From: Streptomyces sp. NBC_00414
GTDB taxonomy: Bacteria > Actinomycetota > Actinomycetes > Streptomycetales > Streptomycetaceae
Reading direction: 5' to 3'
Assembly: GCF_036038375.1 (NCBI RefSeq)
Contig: NZ_CP107935.1
Location: 1,240,001 to 1,304,000 of the forward strand
Length of the DNA: 64,000 nt
Shown here: one piece after another, positions 7,648-15,616 of the stretch
How the letters are laid out: each line of letters opens with the position of its first letter
How positions within the stretch are numbered: position 1 is the stretch's first letter
The notes under the pieces: generated by a model
Told to the model about the DNA's origin: nothing
The model's database searches: none
Seen by the model: the letters and a program-made list of their open reading frames with translations, nothing else
Translations under genes and position numbers: made by a program

Positions 7648-9498
7648 GTGGCCGGAGTGAGCCTCCCGGAACATCCGTACCACCGCACGGAGGCGACCCG
7701 GCTGCTGTGCGCCGGCACGTACCAGGACGTCGGCTTCCGGCGGCGGGTCATCGACGAACTGGTGGTGCACCAGGAGCGCCCCGTGGCCCCTCCGCTGGGG
7801 GTCGACGTGCTGCCCGTGCTGGCGCACGCCGTGCGGGCCACCCGGCAGGAGTCCCGTACCGCCGCGCTGATGCTGGCCGCCTGGCTCGGGTTCCTGCTGT
7901 CCGACGTGGTGATGTTCTGGGACAGCGTCGCCGACCGCTGGGGCGAAGGGGCCGATGTCGGCTTCGGTGACGTGTTCACCGCCTTCTACGCGGGCGACGA
8001 CAGGCTGACCGCCGGGATGCCCATGCCGTGGTCGCAGTTCTACGCGTTCGTCGCCCTCGGCCTCTGGTTCGCCCACTCCGTGCGCACGCAGAGCGCCCAG
8101 GGCCGCCGGGAGGGCCTGCCCGATCCGGTGGCGCGGGCCACCGTCGGCTTCGGCCGCATGGTGACCGGGTGCGCCGCGCTGTTCGCCCTGTCCTACTGGT
8201 GCTGGTTCGTGGCCGGGGTGCTGGACGGCGACGTACAGACGCCCTACCCGTTGCTCTTTCCGCTGCTCATCGCCCTGATCGCCTGGTGGCACGAGACCAC
8301 CCGGCGCAGGGCCCTGTGCCGCTGGCTGTCACGCTGGACGTTCCCGCGGACGACCCAGCCCGACCTGCCCGCGGGCCCGTTGTACGAGGACCTGGTCGCC
8401 AGTGTCAGCCGCGAGCAGAAGGCCGCGCTGACGCTCTACGAACCGGACAGTCCCTTCGTCGGGATGGGCGCGCCCCGCCGGGCCTGGTCCTTCGCGATGG
8501 AACTGCGCAGGCGCGCCGGGGCACCGGCCGGGCCCGGCGCCCCGGACGCCGGTTCCCCCTCCCCCGACGGCTCCCCGGTTCCGCACCAGAGCCGCGGCCC
8601 GCTCACCGCCGAGGGCGCCCTCGCCATGATCGAGCCGCAGCTGGTGCGGCTGCGCGAGGCCGCCGCGCTCACCGGGAAGGACCGGCTGCGCGAGCTGGAG
8701 ATCGACCGATTCGTCTACCTGCCGGGCGGTGTCGGCCGCGACGAGGAACTGCACCTGGGCGGCAGCTCCGACGTGAACGCCGTACAGGCGGCCGGACAGC
8801 GGAACGGTGCGGGCCGGTCCGTCTACGACCCCGTCCAGGTCGCCGCCCATCTGGCGGAGGCCGTCGACGAGGGCGGCGAGGGACGACGCGTCTTCCTGCG
8901 GGTCCGTATCGGCGCCTGGCACGAACAGGTCGTGGTGACCGTCCTGGTCCGTGTGCACACCCAGGGCGGCATGCTCGTGCTGGAGGTCGTCCCGTACGTG
9001 CTCGGCCCGGTCCGCAAGGACTTCGGGGATGTGGACGCCCTCGTGGACAAGCTGCCCGAGACCTGGGCGGGCGGTGCCCTGCGTGCCCTGGGCAACGGTC
9101 CCGCGACCGGTGTGAGCACCGCTGTCGGCGCGCTCAGGACCATCGTCGGGGAGATCACCACCGGCTGGTCCGACCGCGAGACCACACCCGACGTGCCCCG
9201 CGTCTCGCTGCGTCAGCTGGCGAGCACGACCGGTCTTTCGCCCTTTCAGGAGATGGACGTCACCCGGTACGTCAAGACGGTCCAGGAGCGCATCGTGAAC
9301 GGCATGCGCGAGGCGCTCCGGTCCCACGGCTACCGGACCGACCAGTTCGAACAGCACGTCTACCAGCTCAGCGGCGGAAGCGTCTTCGTCCAGGACATGT
9401 CCGGTGGCGCCGTCGCCACGGGCAGCCACGGCAACGCGACCGCGCACAACAACGCCCCCGCGCAGGCGAACGGCACAGCGCCGCGCACCGGCGCCTAG
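7648..9498 (+). CDS. Unrecognised multi-TM protein with C-terminal Gly/Ser motif
   Basis: 616 residues, not recognised. Hydrophobic segments at about 69-90, 130-146, 171-192 and 199-215 suggest four membrane helices, followed by a roughly 400-residue soluble part, probably cytosolic. The last 40 residues hold GSVFVQDMSGGAVATG continuing to SHGNATAHN (577-601). A near copy of this 26-residue motif is at the N-terminus of the next gene's product. A C-terminal motif on one protein matched to an N-terminal motif on its neighbour resembles the pairing of bacterial amyloid-signalling (BASS/RHIM-like) proteins; that is a hypothesis. The GTG start follows GAGGAG. It is the first of three co-directional genes (gaps 96 and 31 nt). 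Confidence 0.75.
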   Translation: MAGVSLPEHPYHRTEATRLLCAGTYQDVGFRRRVIDELVVHQERPVAPPLGVDVLPVLAHAVRATRQESRTAALMLAAWLGFLLSDVVMFWDSVADRWGEGADVGFGDVFTAFYAGDDRLTAGMPMPWSQFYAFVALGLWFAHSVRTQSAQGRREGLPDPVARATVGFGRMVTGCAALFALSYWCWFVAGVLDGDVQTPYPLLFPLLIALIAWWHETTRRRALCRWLSRWTFPRTTQPDLPAGPLYEDLVASVSREQKAALTLYEPDSPFVGMGAPRRAWSFAMELRRRAGAPAGPGAPDAGSPSPDGSPVPHQSRGPLTAEGALAMIEPQLVRLREAAALTGKDRLRELEIDRFVYLPGGVGRDEELHLGGSSDVNAVQAAGQRNGAGRSVYDPVQVAAHLAEAVDEGGEGRRVFLRVRIGAWHEQVVVTVLVRVHTQGGMLVLEVVPYVLGPVRKDFGDVDALVDKLPETWAGGALRALGNGPATGVSTAVGALRTIVGEITTGWSDRETTPDVPRVSLRQLASTTGLSPFQEMDVTRYVKTVQERIVNGMREALRSHGYRTDQFEQHVYQLSGGSVFVQDMSGGAVATGSHGNATAHNNAPAQANGTAPRTGA

Positions 9499-9594
9499 AC
9501 ACCGAACCCGGAGCCCACAGGCCGGCGCCCGGAAGCCGGCAGGCATAACCCCGAAGACCCGAAACCCGGCCAGCGGATCCCGAGGAACCAGCAC

Positions 9595-10008
9595 ATGAAC
9601 GACACAGGACATCCCACCGGCGGCCGGCCCGCGCAGGACGGCGGTTCCGGCAGCGTGAACATCGGCTCCATGAGCGGCGGTTCGATCGCCACCGGCAGCC
9701 ACGGACACGCGACGTCCGTCAACCGCACCGCGGCCGAAGCCGCCCCGCCGCACGAAGAGCTGCTCCAGGCCATTCGCGCCCTGCGCGAGGCCCTGCCCGT
9801 GCGGGAGCGCAGCGCCGAGGACATGTCCCTCGACGGAGAACTGGCCGACGCGGAGGGCGAGATCGTCCGCACCGGAGCGGCTCCCCCGGAGCGCCTCACC
9901 CGGCTGCTGGTGGGCGTCCGGGGCTGGCTCGGATCGCAGGGCGCGGCCGTGGGCGCGATCGCCTCGGCCACAGCCGTCGTCCAGGGCATCGCCCAGCTCC
10001 TCGGATGA
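9595..10008 (+). CDS. Small protein with N-terminal Gly/Ser motif shared with upstream neighbour
   Basis: 137 residues. Residues 18-43 read GSVNIGSMSGGSIATG then SHGHATSVN, nearly repeating the C-terminus of the preceding membrane protein. Residues 50-110 are helical and charged (ELLQAIRALREALPVRERSAED), and the last 35 are hydrophobic and alanine-rich (GAAVGAIASATAVVQGIAQLLG), possibly membrane-associating. It resembles small actinobacterial proteins that I recall being labelled DUF5955; I cannot verify this. The VNIG core is reminiscent of the [IV]-Q-[IV]-G RHIM core of amyloid-signalling motifs. Function unknown; likely works with its neighbours. Confidence 0.75.
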   Translation: MNDTGHPTGGRPAQDGGSGSVNIGSMSGGSIATGSHGHATSVNRTAAEAAPPHEELLQAIRALREALPVRERSAEDMSLDGELADAEGEIVRTGAAPPERLTRLLVGVRGWLGSQGAAVGAIASATAVVQGIAQLLG

Positions 10009-10039
10009 CCGGCGCGACGGCGACAGGGAGGACCGCGGC

Positions 10040-10867
10040 ATGAGGGTGTTCGACACCGAGCGGCAGGAATGGGCCGGGGCCCGGCGCGAACGCCTCTTCC
10101 ACGCCGACCAGTACCTCGACGTACGGCGCCAGAAGGCCATCCGGCAGCAGACGGCGATCGTGCTCGCGGTCGCCGGCCTCACCTTCGGCGTCTGGGCCCT
10201 GGCGTGGAAGGACGAGCCGGAGCCCTACCGGGACCCCGCCGCCACCCGTTCCGACACCGCGCAGGAGACCTCGGGCGGGGTCGCGGACGGCGTCCCACCG
10301 GATCAGTCCTCCGACTCGGACGCCGATTCCGATTCCGGCTCCGGCGAGGCCTCACTCGGGACGTCGGCGGCGTCGCTGCCCGCGGGCTACGAGTCCCAGC
10401 AGGACGTCGAGGGCTTCCGGGTGGCGCTGCCGGCGGGCTGGGAGCGTGACAGCAGGTCGTCGCGGTACGGCATCGACGTGGTCGACTACCGCAGTACGGA
10501 CGGCACCCGGCGGCTCCAGGTGTTCCAGGTCCTGGAGACCTCCCCGTACGAGTCGTTGCAGGCGGCGCAGGCGGAGGCGAGGAAGCTCGACGGGTACGAG
10601 CCGGTCTCCCTCTCGGAGATCCCAGGCGACGAGGGGCGGGCCGCCGAACACGAGTACCGCACGGACGAGGTCGCGGGCGAGCAGGGCAGCGGTGGCGGCA
10701 CCCGGCATGTGATCGACCACCGCTTCGAGGCCGCCGACGGCGAACGGTACGCGCTGGTCGCGTACGGCTCGGACGCCGACGGGCCGGACGACGAGCGGGA
10801 ACTCGTGGACACGGCGCTGCTGTGGTTCTGCCCGCCGGGCGTGCGGTGCGACACGCCGGCCGGCTGA
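10040..10867 (+). CDS. Single-TM protein with extracytoplasmic domain
   Basis: 275 residues. A basic, cytosolic N-terminal segment (about 1-40) precedes one membrane helix (AIVLAVAGLTFGVWALAW, about 44-61). Then comes an acidic Ser/Asp linker (DQSSDSDADSDSGSGE) and a globular domain from about 115 that begins GYESQQDVEGFRVALPAGW. This block looks like the extracellular sensor part found after the membrane helix of many Streptomyces Ser/Thr kinases, a PsbP/Mog1-like sheet; the fold call is an inference. No kinase domain is present. It follows the motif-bearing gene by 31 nt, so probably the same transcript. Confidence 0.7.
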   Translation: MRVFDTERQEWAGARRERLFHADQYLDVRRQKAIRQQTAIVLAVAGLTFGVWALAWKDEPEPYRDPAATRSDTAQETSGGVADGVPPDQSSDSDADSDSGSGEASLGTSAASLPAGYESQQDVEGFRVALPAGWERDSRSSRYGIDVVDYRSTDGTRRLQVFQVLETSPYESLQAAQAEARKLDGYEPVSLSEIPGDEGRAAEHEYRTDEVAGEQGSGGGTRHVIDHRFEAADGERYALVAYGSDADGPDDERELVDTALLWFCPPGVRCDTPAG

Positions 10868-10911
10868 GACCGGTCGACGATCCGGGACCGGTCGACTGTC
10901 CAGGACCGGTC
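10868..10911. repeat. 18-bp tandem repeats built on GACCGGTC
   Basis: GACCGGTCGAC begins at 10868 and 10886 and GACCGGTC again at 10904, an exact 18-bp period. GACCGGTC is itself palindromic. The array fills the space between two convergent stop codons; it may aid termination. Confidence 0.65.
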
Positions 10912-12379
10912 AGAAGACGCCCTGTCCCGGGGCGAGGACGCCGCGCGGGTCGTACCGCTTCCTCGCGGCGGCCAGCCGGGGCCAGGCAGTGCCGAAGTGC
11001 CGCCGCCAGGCGGCCTCGTCGAAGGGCACGGAGCCGGTCGGGTACCACGTGCCCCCGGCCTCGCGGACGAGCTCGTAGGCGGACCGGTTGGCGGCCAGCA
11101 GGCGTCGGACCGTCGCCGGGTCGCCGGGCGGTGCGGTCCGCAGGACGGCCAGCAGGTACGGCACCGGGTCGTCGGGCATCCGCAGAAGCGGGGTCCGCAG
11201 GCGCTCACGCACCAGCGGGTACAACAGCACCACGCCGCCCGGCCCCAGGTCCGCCGGGGTGAGCGCGTCCAGGATCCCGCCGGCGAGGTCGGCCGCCGCA
11301 CGGCCGGGCAGCAGCACGTCGAGCCAGGGGTGCGCGTACGCCCACAGCCCGGCCTCCTTGAGCGCCGCGACGGCGGGCGCGAGCCGGTCGAGGAAGTCGT
11401 CGTACGCGAGATCGGTGATCTCCGCACCGGCCGGGTCGTGCCGCAGACCGCGCAGCAGCGCCGTGTCGTCGGGGGCGTCCCCCGCGGGCGGTCCGTAGGC
11501 GACGGCCTCGATGGCGTACCCGCGGAAGGCTCCGGAGGCGTCCTCGGTGACCAGGCCCTCGACGTAGTCGAAGCGCCGCTGCTCGGCGAGCAGGCGCTGG
11601 TCGTCGAGGAAGGTCCTCAGATCGGCGTACGGCAGGAGGTAGTGGCGTACGTTCTCGGGTGCCCGGACCAGCCGGACGGTCGCGCCGACGATCACGGCGC
11701 ACTGGCCGAGTCCGGCGAGCACCGCGTGGAACAGGTCGCGGTGCCGGGTCGGCGAGCAGTGGGTCAGCTCCCCCGCGCCGGTGACGACCTCCAGTTCCAG
11801 GACGGTGTCGACCTGGGCTCCGAAGCGGTGGGTCTGACCGCCGAGGCCGCCCACGGACAGCGTGCCGCCGACGGAGAGTTCGAGGTAGTCGGTGAAGACG
11901 GGAGGTGTCAGGCCGTGCGCGAGTGTGGCCCTGGCGACCTCGCTCCATCTGGCCCCGGCTCCGACCCGCACGCTCGTGCTGCGTGGGCCGACGGGCCGGA
12001 CGGTGGCGAGCGGTGTGGTCTCGACGACCAGGCCGCCTTCGGCCTGTGCCTGGCCGTTCGTGCCGTGCCCCTGTCCCCGGGGTGCGACCGGGACGCGGTG
12101 CCGGGCGCAGAACCGCACCATCTTCACGACGTCGTTCACGGAACCCGGTCGCAGCACCGCGGCCGGGCGGCGGTGCACGATGTGCCCGAAGTCGTCGGCG
12201 GCGGCGCTCAGCGAGGCCTCGTCGGTGTGGAGGCTTCCGTCCAGCTCGGGGACGTCGTGCAGCGGACGGTCCGACGCGGTGGCCGCCCAGCTCCGGGTGA
12301 GGGGGTCGAAGCCGATCACGGCGGTCCCGACGGCCGCCAGGCCACGCAGTGCGGCCCGCCGGGGCGGTGTGCGGGACAT
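10910..12379 (-). CDS. Exported FAD-linked oxidase, cytokinin-dehydrogenase-like
   Basis: 489 residues. A twin-arginine-like leader (PPRRAALRGLAAVGTAVIG) implies export. The PCMH FAD domain follows: GQGHGTNGQAQAEGG at about 101-115, where His104 matches the histidine that covalently carries FAD in plant cytokinin dehydrogenases, then FTDYLELSVGGTLSVGGLGG (161-180), whose Asp163 aligns with the catalytic Asp of that family, and VLELEVVTG plus GLGQCAVIVGATVRL. These strings are closer to cytokinin dehydrogenases than to gulonolactone or berberine-bridge oxidases. The usual GHS flavin motif is GHG here. It may oxidise N6-isoprenoid adenines or another amine outside the cell. ATG start with GGAGGAG upstream. 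Confidence 0.85.
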   Translation of the reverse strand: MSRTPPRRAALRGLAAVGTAVIGFDPLTRSWAATASDRPLHDVPELDGSLHTDEASLSAAADDFGHIVHRRPAAVLRPGSVNDVVKMVRFCARHRVPVAPRGQGHGTNGQAQAEGGLVVETTPLATVRPVGPRSTSVRVGAGARWSEVARATLAHGLTPPVFTDYLELSVGGTLSVGGLGGQTHRFGAQVDTVLELEVVTGAGELTHCSPTRHRDLFHAVLAGLGQCAVIVGATVRLVRAPENVRHYLLPYADLRTFLDDQRLLAEQRRFDYVEGLVTEDASGAFRGYAIEAVAYGPPAGDAPDDTALLRGLRHDPAGAEITDLAYDDFLDRLAPAVAALKEAGLWAYAHPWLDVLLPGRAAADLAGGILDALTPADLGPGGVVLLYPLVRERLRTPLLRMPDDPVPYLLAVLRTAPPGDPATVRRLLAANRSAYELVREAGGTWYPTGSVPFDEAAWRRHFGTAWPRLAAARKRYDPRGVLAPGQGVF

Positions 12380-12486
12380 GCGCTCCTCCAGGGGGAAGGA
12401 TCCGATGAACCGTGCAACAGGCGCCCACTCTAGGGCGGTTGGGGCGTACGTGACACCGCGCCGCTCCCGGTCCGCGCCCCTCGCTC

Positions 12487-13542
12487 TCAGCTGTGCCGCC
12501 GGTCCTGCGAGGGTGCCGCGGTCGTGCCGCGCACTTCGAGGACCGGTGTGCTGAGGACGACCTGGGCGGGGCGGGCGGGGTCGGTGATGCGGTCGAGCAG
12601 GCACTGGGCGGCGCGGCGGCCGACGTCGTGGCCCGCGCTGTCCACGGTGGTGAGCCAGAGGTGGCGCAGCCGGGCGAGGTAGGTGTTGTCGTAGCCGACC
12701 AGGGAGAGGTCCCGGGGCACCTGGAGGCCGAGTTCCTCGGCGGCCGACAGTGCGCCGACACAGGCGATGTCGTTGAAGGCGAACACGGCGGTGGGCCGCC
12801 GGGCGGCACTGAGCAGCCGGACCGTGGCCCGGTAGCCGCCCTCCTCGGTGAGGTCGCCCTGCTCCACGACGGCCGTGTCGGCCAGTCCGTGTTCGCGCAT
12901 GACGGTTTCGAAGCTGCGGCGCCGTAGTTCGCCGACCATCCCCTGCCCGGCGATGTGGGCGATGCGCCGGTGGCCGAGCCCGATGAGGTGTTCGGTGGCG
13001 AGCCGGGCGCCGTACTCGTCGTCGTTGGCGACGATGTCCGCGCGGGGCAGCACCGGCTCGCGGGCGCCCGCGACGACGGTCGGCAGCCGCCCGGCCGCCG
13101 TACGCAGCATCCCTGGACCGGGCAGCGTGCCGACCGCGATGAGACCGTCGACCCGCAGGTCCGTGAACATCCGGGTGAGGTCCTCGCCGAGCCGCCGGTT
13201 CAGGTGGCCGTCGGCCAGCAGCATGTGCAGGCCGTGGGCGTCCAGGAGGGAGTTGAGTCCGTCCAGCAGCTCCACGAACCAGGGGTTGCGCATGTCGTTC
13301 AGGAGCACGCCCACCATGGGGGTGCCCCCGGACCGGGCGTGGTCGAGGGCCTGCGGGTGGGCGCGCCGCTCGCTGAGGCTGCGCGCGGCGGCGTTGGGCC
13401 GGTAGCCGAGCTCCTCGACGGCGGCCAGGACGGCCTGCCGCCTCTCGGGGCGCACCCGGTCGGAGCCGCGCAGTACGAGCGAGACCAGGGATTTCGACAC
13501 TCCGGCCCGCTCGGCGACATCGCGGATCGTCGGTGGCCTCAT
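12487..13542 (-). CDS. LacI-family transcriptional regulator
   Basis: 351 residues. The N-terminal HTH is complete (TIRDVAERAGVSKSLVSLVL), followed by the hinge (YRPNAAARSL near 47-56) and a periplasmic-binding-protein-like sensor domain to about 340 (VGVLLNDMRNPWFVELLDGL). Such proteins are usually sugar-responsive repressors binding palindromes. It is transcribed away from a Gfo/Idh/MocA sugar oxidoreductase and probably controls it; an inverted repeat at 13554-13573 lies in the shared promoter. The ligand cannot be read from sequence, but myo-inositol-type or other sugars fit the neighbour. Confidence 0.92.
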   Translation of the reverse strand: MRPPTIRDVAERAGVSKSLVSLVLRGSDRVRPERRQAVLAAVEELGYRPNAAARSLSERRAHPQALDHARSGGTPMVGVLLNDMRNPWFVELLDGLNSLLDAHGLHMLLADGHLNRRLGEDLTRMFTDLRVDGLIAVGTLPGPGMLRTAAGRLPTVVAGAREPVLPRADIVANDDEYGARLATEHLIGLGHRRIAHIAGQGMVGELRRRSFETVMREHGLADTAVVEQGDLTEEGGYRATVRLLSAARRPTAVFAFNDIACVGALSAAEELGLQVPRDLSLVGYDNTYLARLRHLWLTTVDSAGHDVGRRAAQCLLDRITDPARPAQVVLSTPVLEVRGTTAAPSQDRRHS

Positions 13543-13553
13543 GAAATAGACCG

Positions 13554-13573
13554 TTCCACAGGACGCGATGGAA
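13554..13573. promoter_or_regulatory. Inverted repeat, candidate LacI-regulator operator
   Basis: TTCCA and TGGAA arms with a 10-nt spacer lie between the LacI start and the -35 of the divergent oxidoreductase promoter. Location suits an operator; arm length is modest. Confidence 0.35.
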
Positions 13574-13584
13574 AGTCAAAGGGG

Positions 13585-13613
13585 TTGACACCTGCTATGA
13601 CGGCCTCCAGTGT
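13585..13613 (+). promoter_or_regulatory. Candidate sigma-70 type promoter for the Gfo/Idh/MocA gene
   Basis: TTGACA (13585-13590) and CAGTGT (13608-13613) are 17 bp apart, leaving about a 90-nt leader before the ATG. The -35 is consensus; the -10 is only fair. Confidence 0.5.
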
Positions 13614-13635
13614 GATCCGGAACGACCATGGACCG

Positions 13636-13704
13636 ATCCAAAAGCAATCCAAAAACAATCACAAGAGCAGTCACAAGAGCAATCCGAAACCGATCCGAAG
13701 AGGG
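13636..13704 (+). repeat. Six tandem 11-12-bp repeats in the leader of the Gfo/Idh/MocA gene
   Basis: Units start at 13636, 13647, 13658, 13670, 13682 and 13693 and follow [AG]TC[CA][AGC]AA: for example ATCCAAAAACA, ATCACAAGAGCA, ATCCGAAGAGG. The array is far more A-rich than the genome and ends at the ribosome-binding site. Roughly helical phasing suggests protein binding or an unstructured leader. Confidence 0.65.
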
Positions 13705-13710
13705 ACAGTC

Positions 13711-14868
13711 ATGGGGAGTACGCTCGGCGTCGCCGTCGTGGGGTTCGGCTGGATGGGGCGGGTGCACACCCAGGCGTACGCACGCGTGCCGCACCACTTC
13801 CCCGGTCTGTCCGTACGGCCCGAACTGATCGCCGTCGCCGACGAGGTGCCCGGCCGGGCCGAGGAGGCCGCCGAGCGGTACGGCTTCGCCACGGCGGCCC
13901 GGGACTGGCGGGAGGTGGCCGCCGATCCCCGGGTGCAGGCGGTGAGTGTCGCCGCCCCGAACTTCCTGCACCGCGAGATCGGTGTCGCCATGGCCGAGGC
14001 GGGCAAGCACCTCTGGATCGAGAAGCCGGTCGGCCTCACCGCCGGGGACGCGCGGGCCGTCGCGGGCGCGGTCGCCAAGGCGGGAGTCCAGGGCACGGTC
14101 GGCTTCAACTACCGCAACGCGCCTGCCGTCGCGGCCGCCCGCGAGCTGGTCGCCTCCGGCGAGATCGGCACCGTCACCCACGTCCGTATCCGCCTCTTCA
14201 GCGATTACGCCGCCCATCCCGAGGGCGCCCTGACCTGGCGGTACGAGCGTGAGCGCGGCGGCAGCGGAGTGCTGGGCGACCTCGCTTCGCACGGCGTGGA
14301 CCTGGCCCGCTTCCTGCTGGGCGAGATCTCCTCGCTGACCGCCGACACGGCCGTCTTCGTCCCCGAGCGGGCCCGGCCCACGGGTGCCACCGCCGGCCAT
14401 GCCCGTTCCACCGGGGGCGAGTTGGGGCCGGTGGAGAACGAGGACTACGTGTCCTGTCTGCTGCGCTTCGCCTCCGGCGCCCGCGGTGTCCTGGAGGCCT
14501 GCCGGGTCTCGGTCGGCGAGCAGAACAACTACGGCTTCGAGATCCATGGAACCAAGGGGGCGGTCTCCTGGGACTTCCGTCGTATGGGTGAACTGGGTGT
14601 CAGCCGCGGCACGTCGTTCCAGGACCAGCCGGTCAGCACGCTGTATGTCGGCCCGGGGCACGGCGAGTTCGGCGCTTTCCAGCCGGGCTCGGCCAACAGC
14701 ATGGGGTACGACGACCTCAAGGTGATCGAGGCGTACAACTTCCTGCGCTCCATCGCCGAGGGCACGCCGTACGGCGCCACGCTGGAGGACGCCGTCCACA
14801 GCGCAACTGCCCTGGACGCCATGGCCCGTTCCGCCGAGCTGGGCACCTGGGTGAGTCCGGGGGACTGA
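13711..14868 (+). CDS. Gfo/Idh/MocA family oxidoreductase
   Basis: 385 residues. N-terminal Rossmann domain with VAVVGFGWMGRVHTQAYAR (NAD(P) glycine motif within the first 25 residues), followed by the family's IEKPVGLTAGDA segment containing the conserved EKP, and a C-terminal alpha/beta domain with NYRNAPAV, GGSGVLGDLASHGVDLARF (the catalytic His region) and EGTPYGATLEDAV at the end. These enzymes oxidise or isomerise sugars and cyclitols such as myo-inositol or glucose derivatives. It is divergent from a LacI regulator, so probably substrate-induced. ATG start after AGAGGGAC. The exact substrate is not assignable. Confidence 0.92.
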   Translation: MGSTLGVAVVGFGWMGRVHTQAYARVPHHFPGLSVRPELIAVADEVPGRAEEAAERYGFATAARDWREVAADPRVQAVSVAAPNFLHREIGVAMAEAGKHLWIEKPVGLTAGDARAVAGAVAKAGVQGTVGFNYRNAPAVAAARELVASGEIGTVTHVRIRLFSDYAAHPEGALTWRYERERGGSGVLGDLASHGVDLARFLLGEISSLTADTAVFVPERARPTGATAGHARSTGGELGPVENEDYVSCLLRFASGARGVLEACRVSVGEQNNYGFEIHGTKGAVSWDFRRMGELGVSRGTSFQDQPVSTLYVGPGHGEFGAFQPGSANSMGYDDLKVIEAYNFLRSIAEGTPYGATLEDAVHSATALDAMARSAELGTWVSPGD

Positions 14869-14879
14869 GTCTGGCATAA

Positions 14880-14911
14880 GCCCGCGGTACGTGCCGCCAC
14901 GCGCCGCGGGC
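14880..14911. terminator. Hairpin after Gfo/Idh/MocA gene
   Basis: GCCCGCGG and CCGCGGGC form an 8-bp stem 12 nt after the stop codon, with a 16-nt loop that can partly fold. Confidence 0.45.
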
Positions 14912-14941
14912 CCACCGGTTCGTCAGTAGGATTGCCTGCTC

Positions 14942-15616
14942 ATGGACACACGCCAGGTGAACGAGATGATCGCTGTCCCGCCGGGGCAGGTCACGCTGTC
15001 GGACCGGCGGACGCGGCGCAGTTGGTCGGTCGAGCTCGCGCCCTACCGGCTCGGGGCCTTCCCGGTCACGCAGGCGCTGTACGCGCGGGTCTCAGGCATG
15101 CGGCCGAGCACGGCCGACGGGGACCAGCTGCCCGTCGAGGGCGTCTCGTGGTGGGACGCGGTCCGGTTCTGCAACGCCCTGTCGCGGCGGGAGGGGCTCA
15201 CCCCGGCCTACTCCTTCCACGCCGACGGCGAGGGCATCGACTGGGACACGGCGGCGGACGGCTACCGGCTGCCCACCGAGGCCGAGTGGGAGCACGGGTG
15301 CCGTGCCGGTACGCCGGGGCCCCGGTACGGGCCGCTCGACGAGATCGCCTGGTACCGCGACAACTCCCAGGAACGCGTCCACGACGTGGGCGGCAAGCGG
15401 CCCAATCAGTGGGGGCTGCACGACATGCTGGGCAATGTGTGGGACTGGTGCTGGGACGTCTACGACGCGGAGGTCTACGGCGGTTACCGGGTTCTGCGGG
15501 GCGGGGGCTGGTTCGACGAGCACTGGAGCTGCCGGGCGTCCGTCCGCCGCCGCAGCCACCCGGGCTACCAGGTCGACGACGTGGGCTTCCGCGTCGCACG
15601 CTCCGTCACACACTGA
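14942..15616 (+). CDS. SUMF1/FGE-fold (formylglycine-generating-enzyme-like) protein
   Basis: 224 residues forming one SUMF1 domain: AVPPGQVTL, EGVSWWDAVRFCNALSRREG, YRLPTEAEWEHGCRAG, GLHDMLGNVWDWCWD and the closing RVLRGGGWFDEHWSCRASV then VGFRVARS. True formylglycine-generating enzymes use two cysteines around the RGGS-x-x-C-x(4)-C position. Here the first is Asp and only the second (WSC) remains, and the His triad of EgtB is absent. It is therefore probably not a sulfatase-activating enzyme; it may be a binding or modification protein. No sulfatase gene is near. Starts 73 bp after the oxidoreductase and could share its transcript in part. Confidence 0.85.
   Translation: MDTRQVNEMIAVPPGQVTLSDRRTRRSWSVELAPYRLGAFPVTQALYARVSGMRPSTADGDQLPVEGVSWWDAVRFCNALSRREGLTPAYSFHADGEGIDWDTAADGYRLPTEAEWEHGCRAGTPGPRYGPLDEIAWYRDNSQERVHDVGGKRPNQWGLHDMLGNVWDWCWDVYDAEVYGGYRVLRGGGWFDEHWSCRASVRRRSHPGYQVDDVGFRVARSVTH

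Noticed and set aside
12380..13591. N-terminal extension of the cytokinin-dehydrogenase-like frame back to 13591
   Set aside because: It overlaps the LacI gene; translation is low-complexity, and ATG 12379 has a strong ribosome site and a Tat leader.
14942..15616. Active sulfatase-modifying enzyme
   Set aside because: One of the two required cysteines is missing and no sulfatase gene is nearby.
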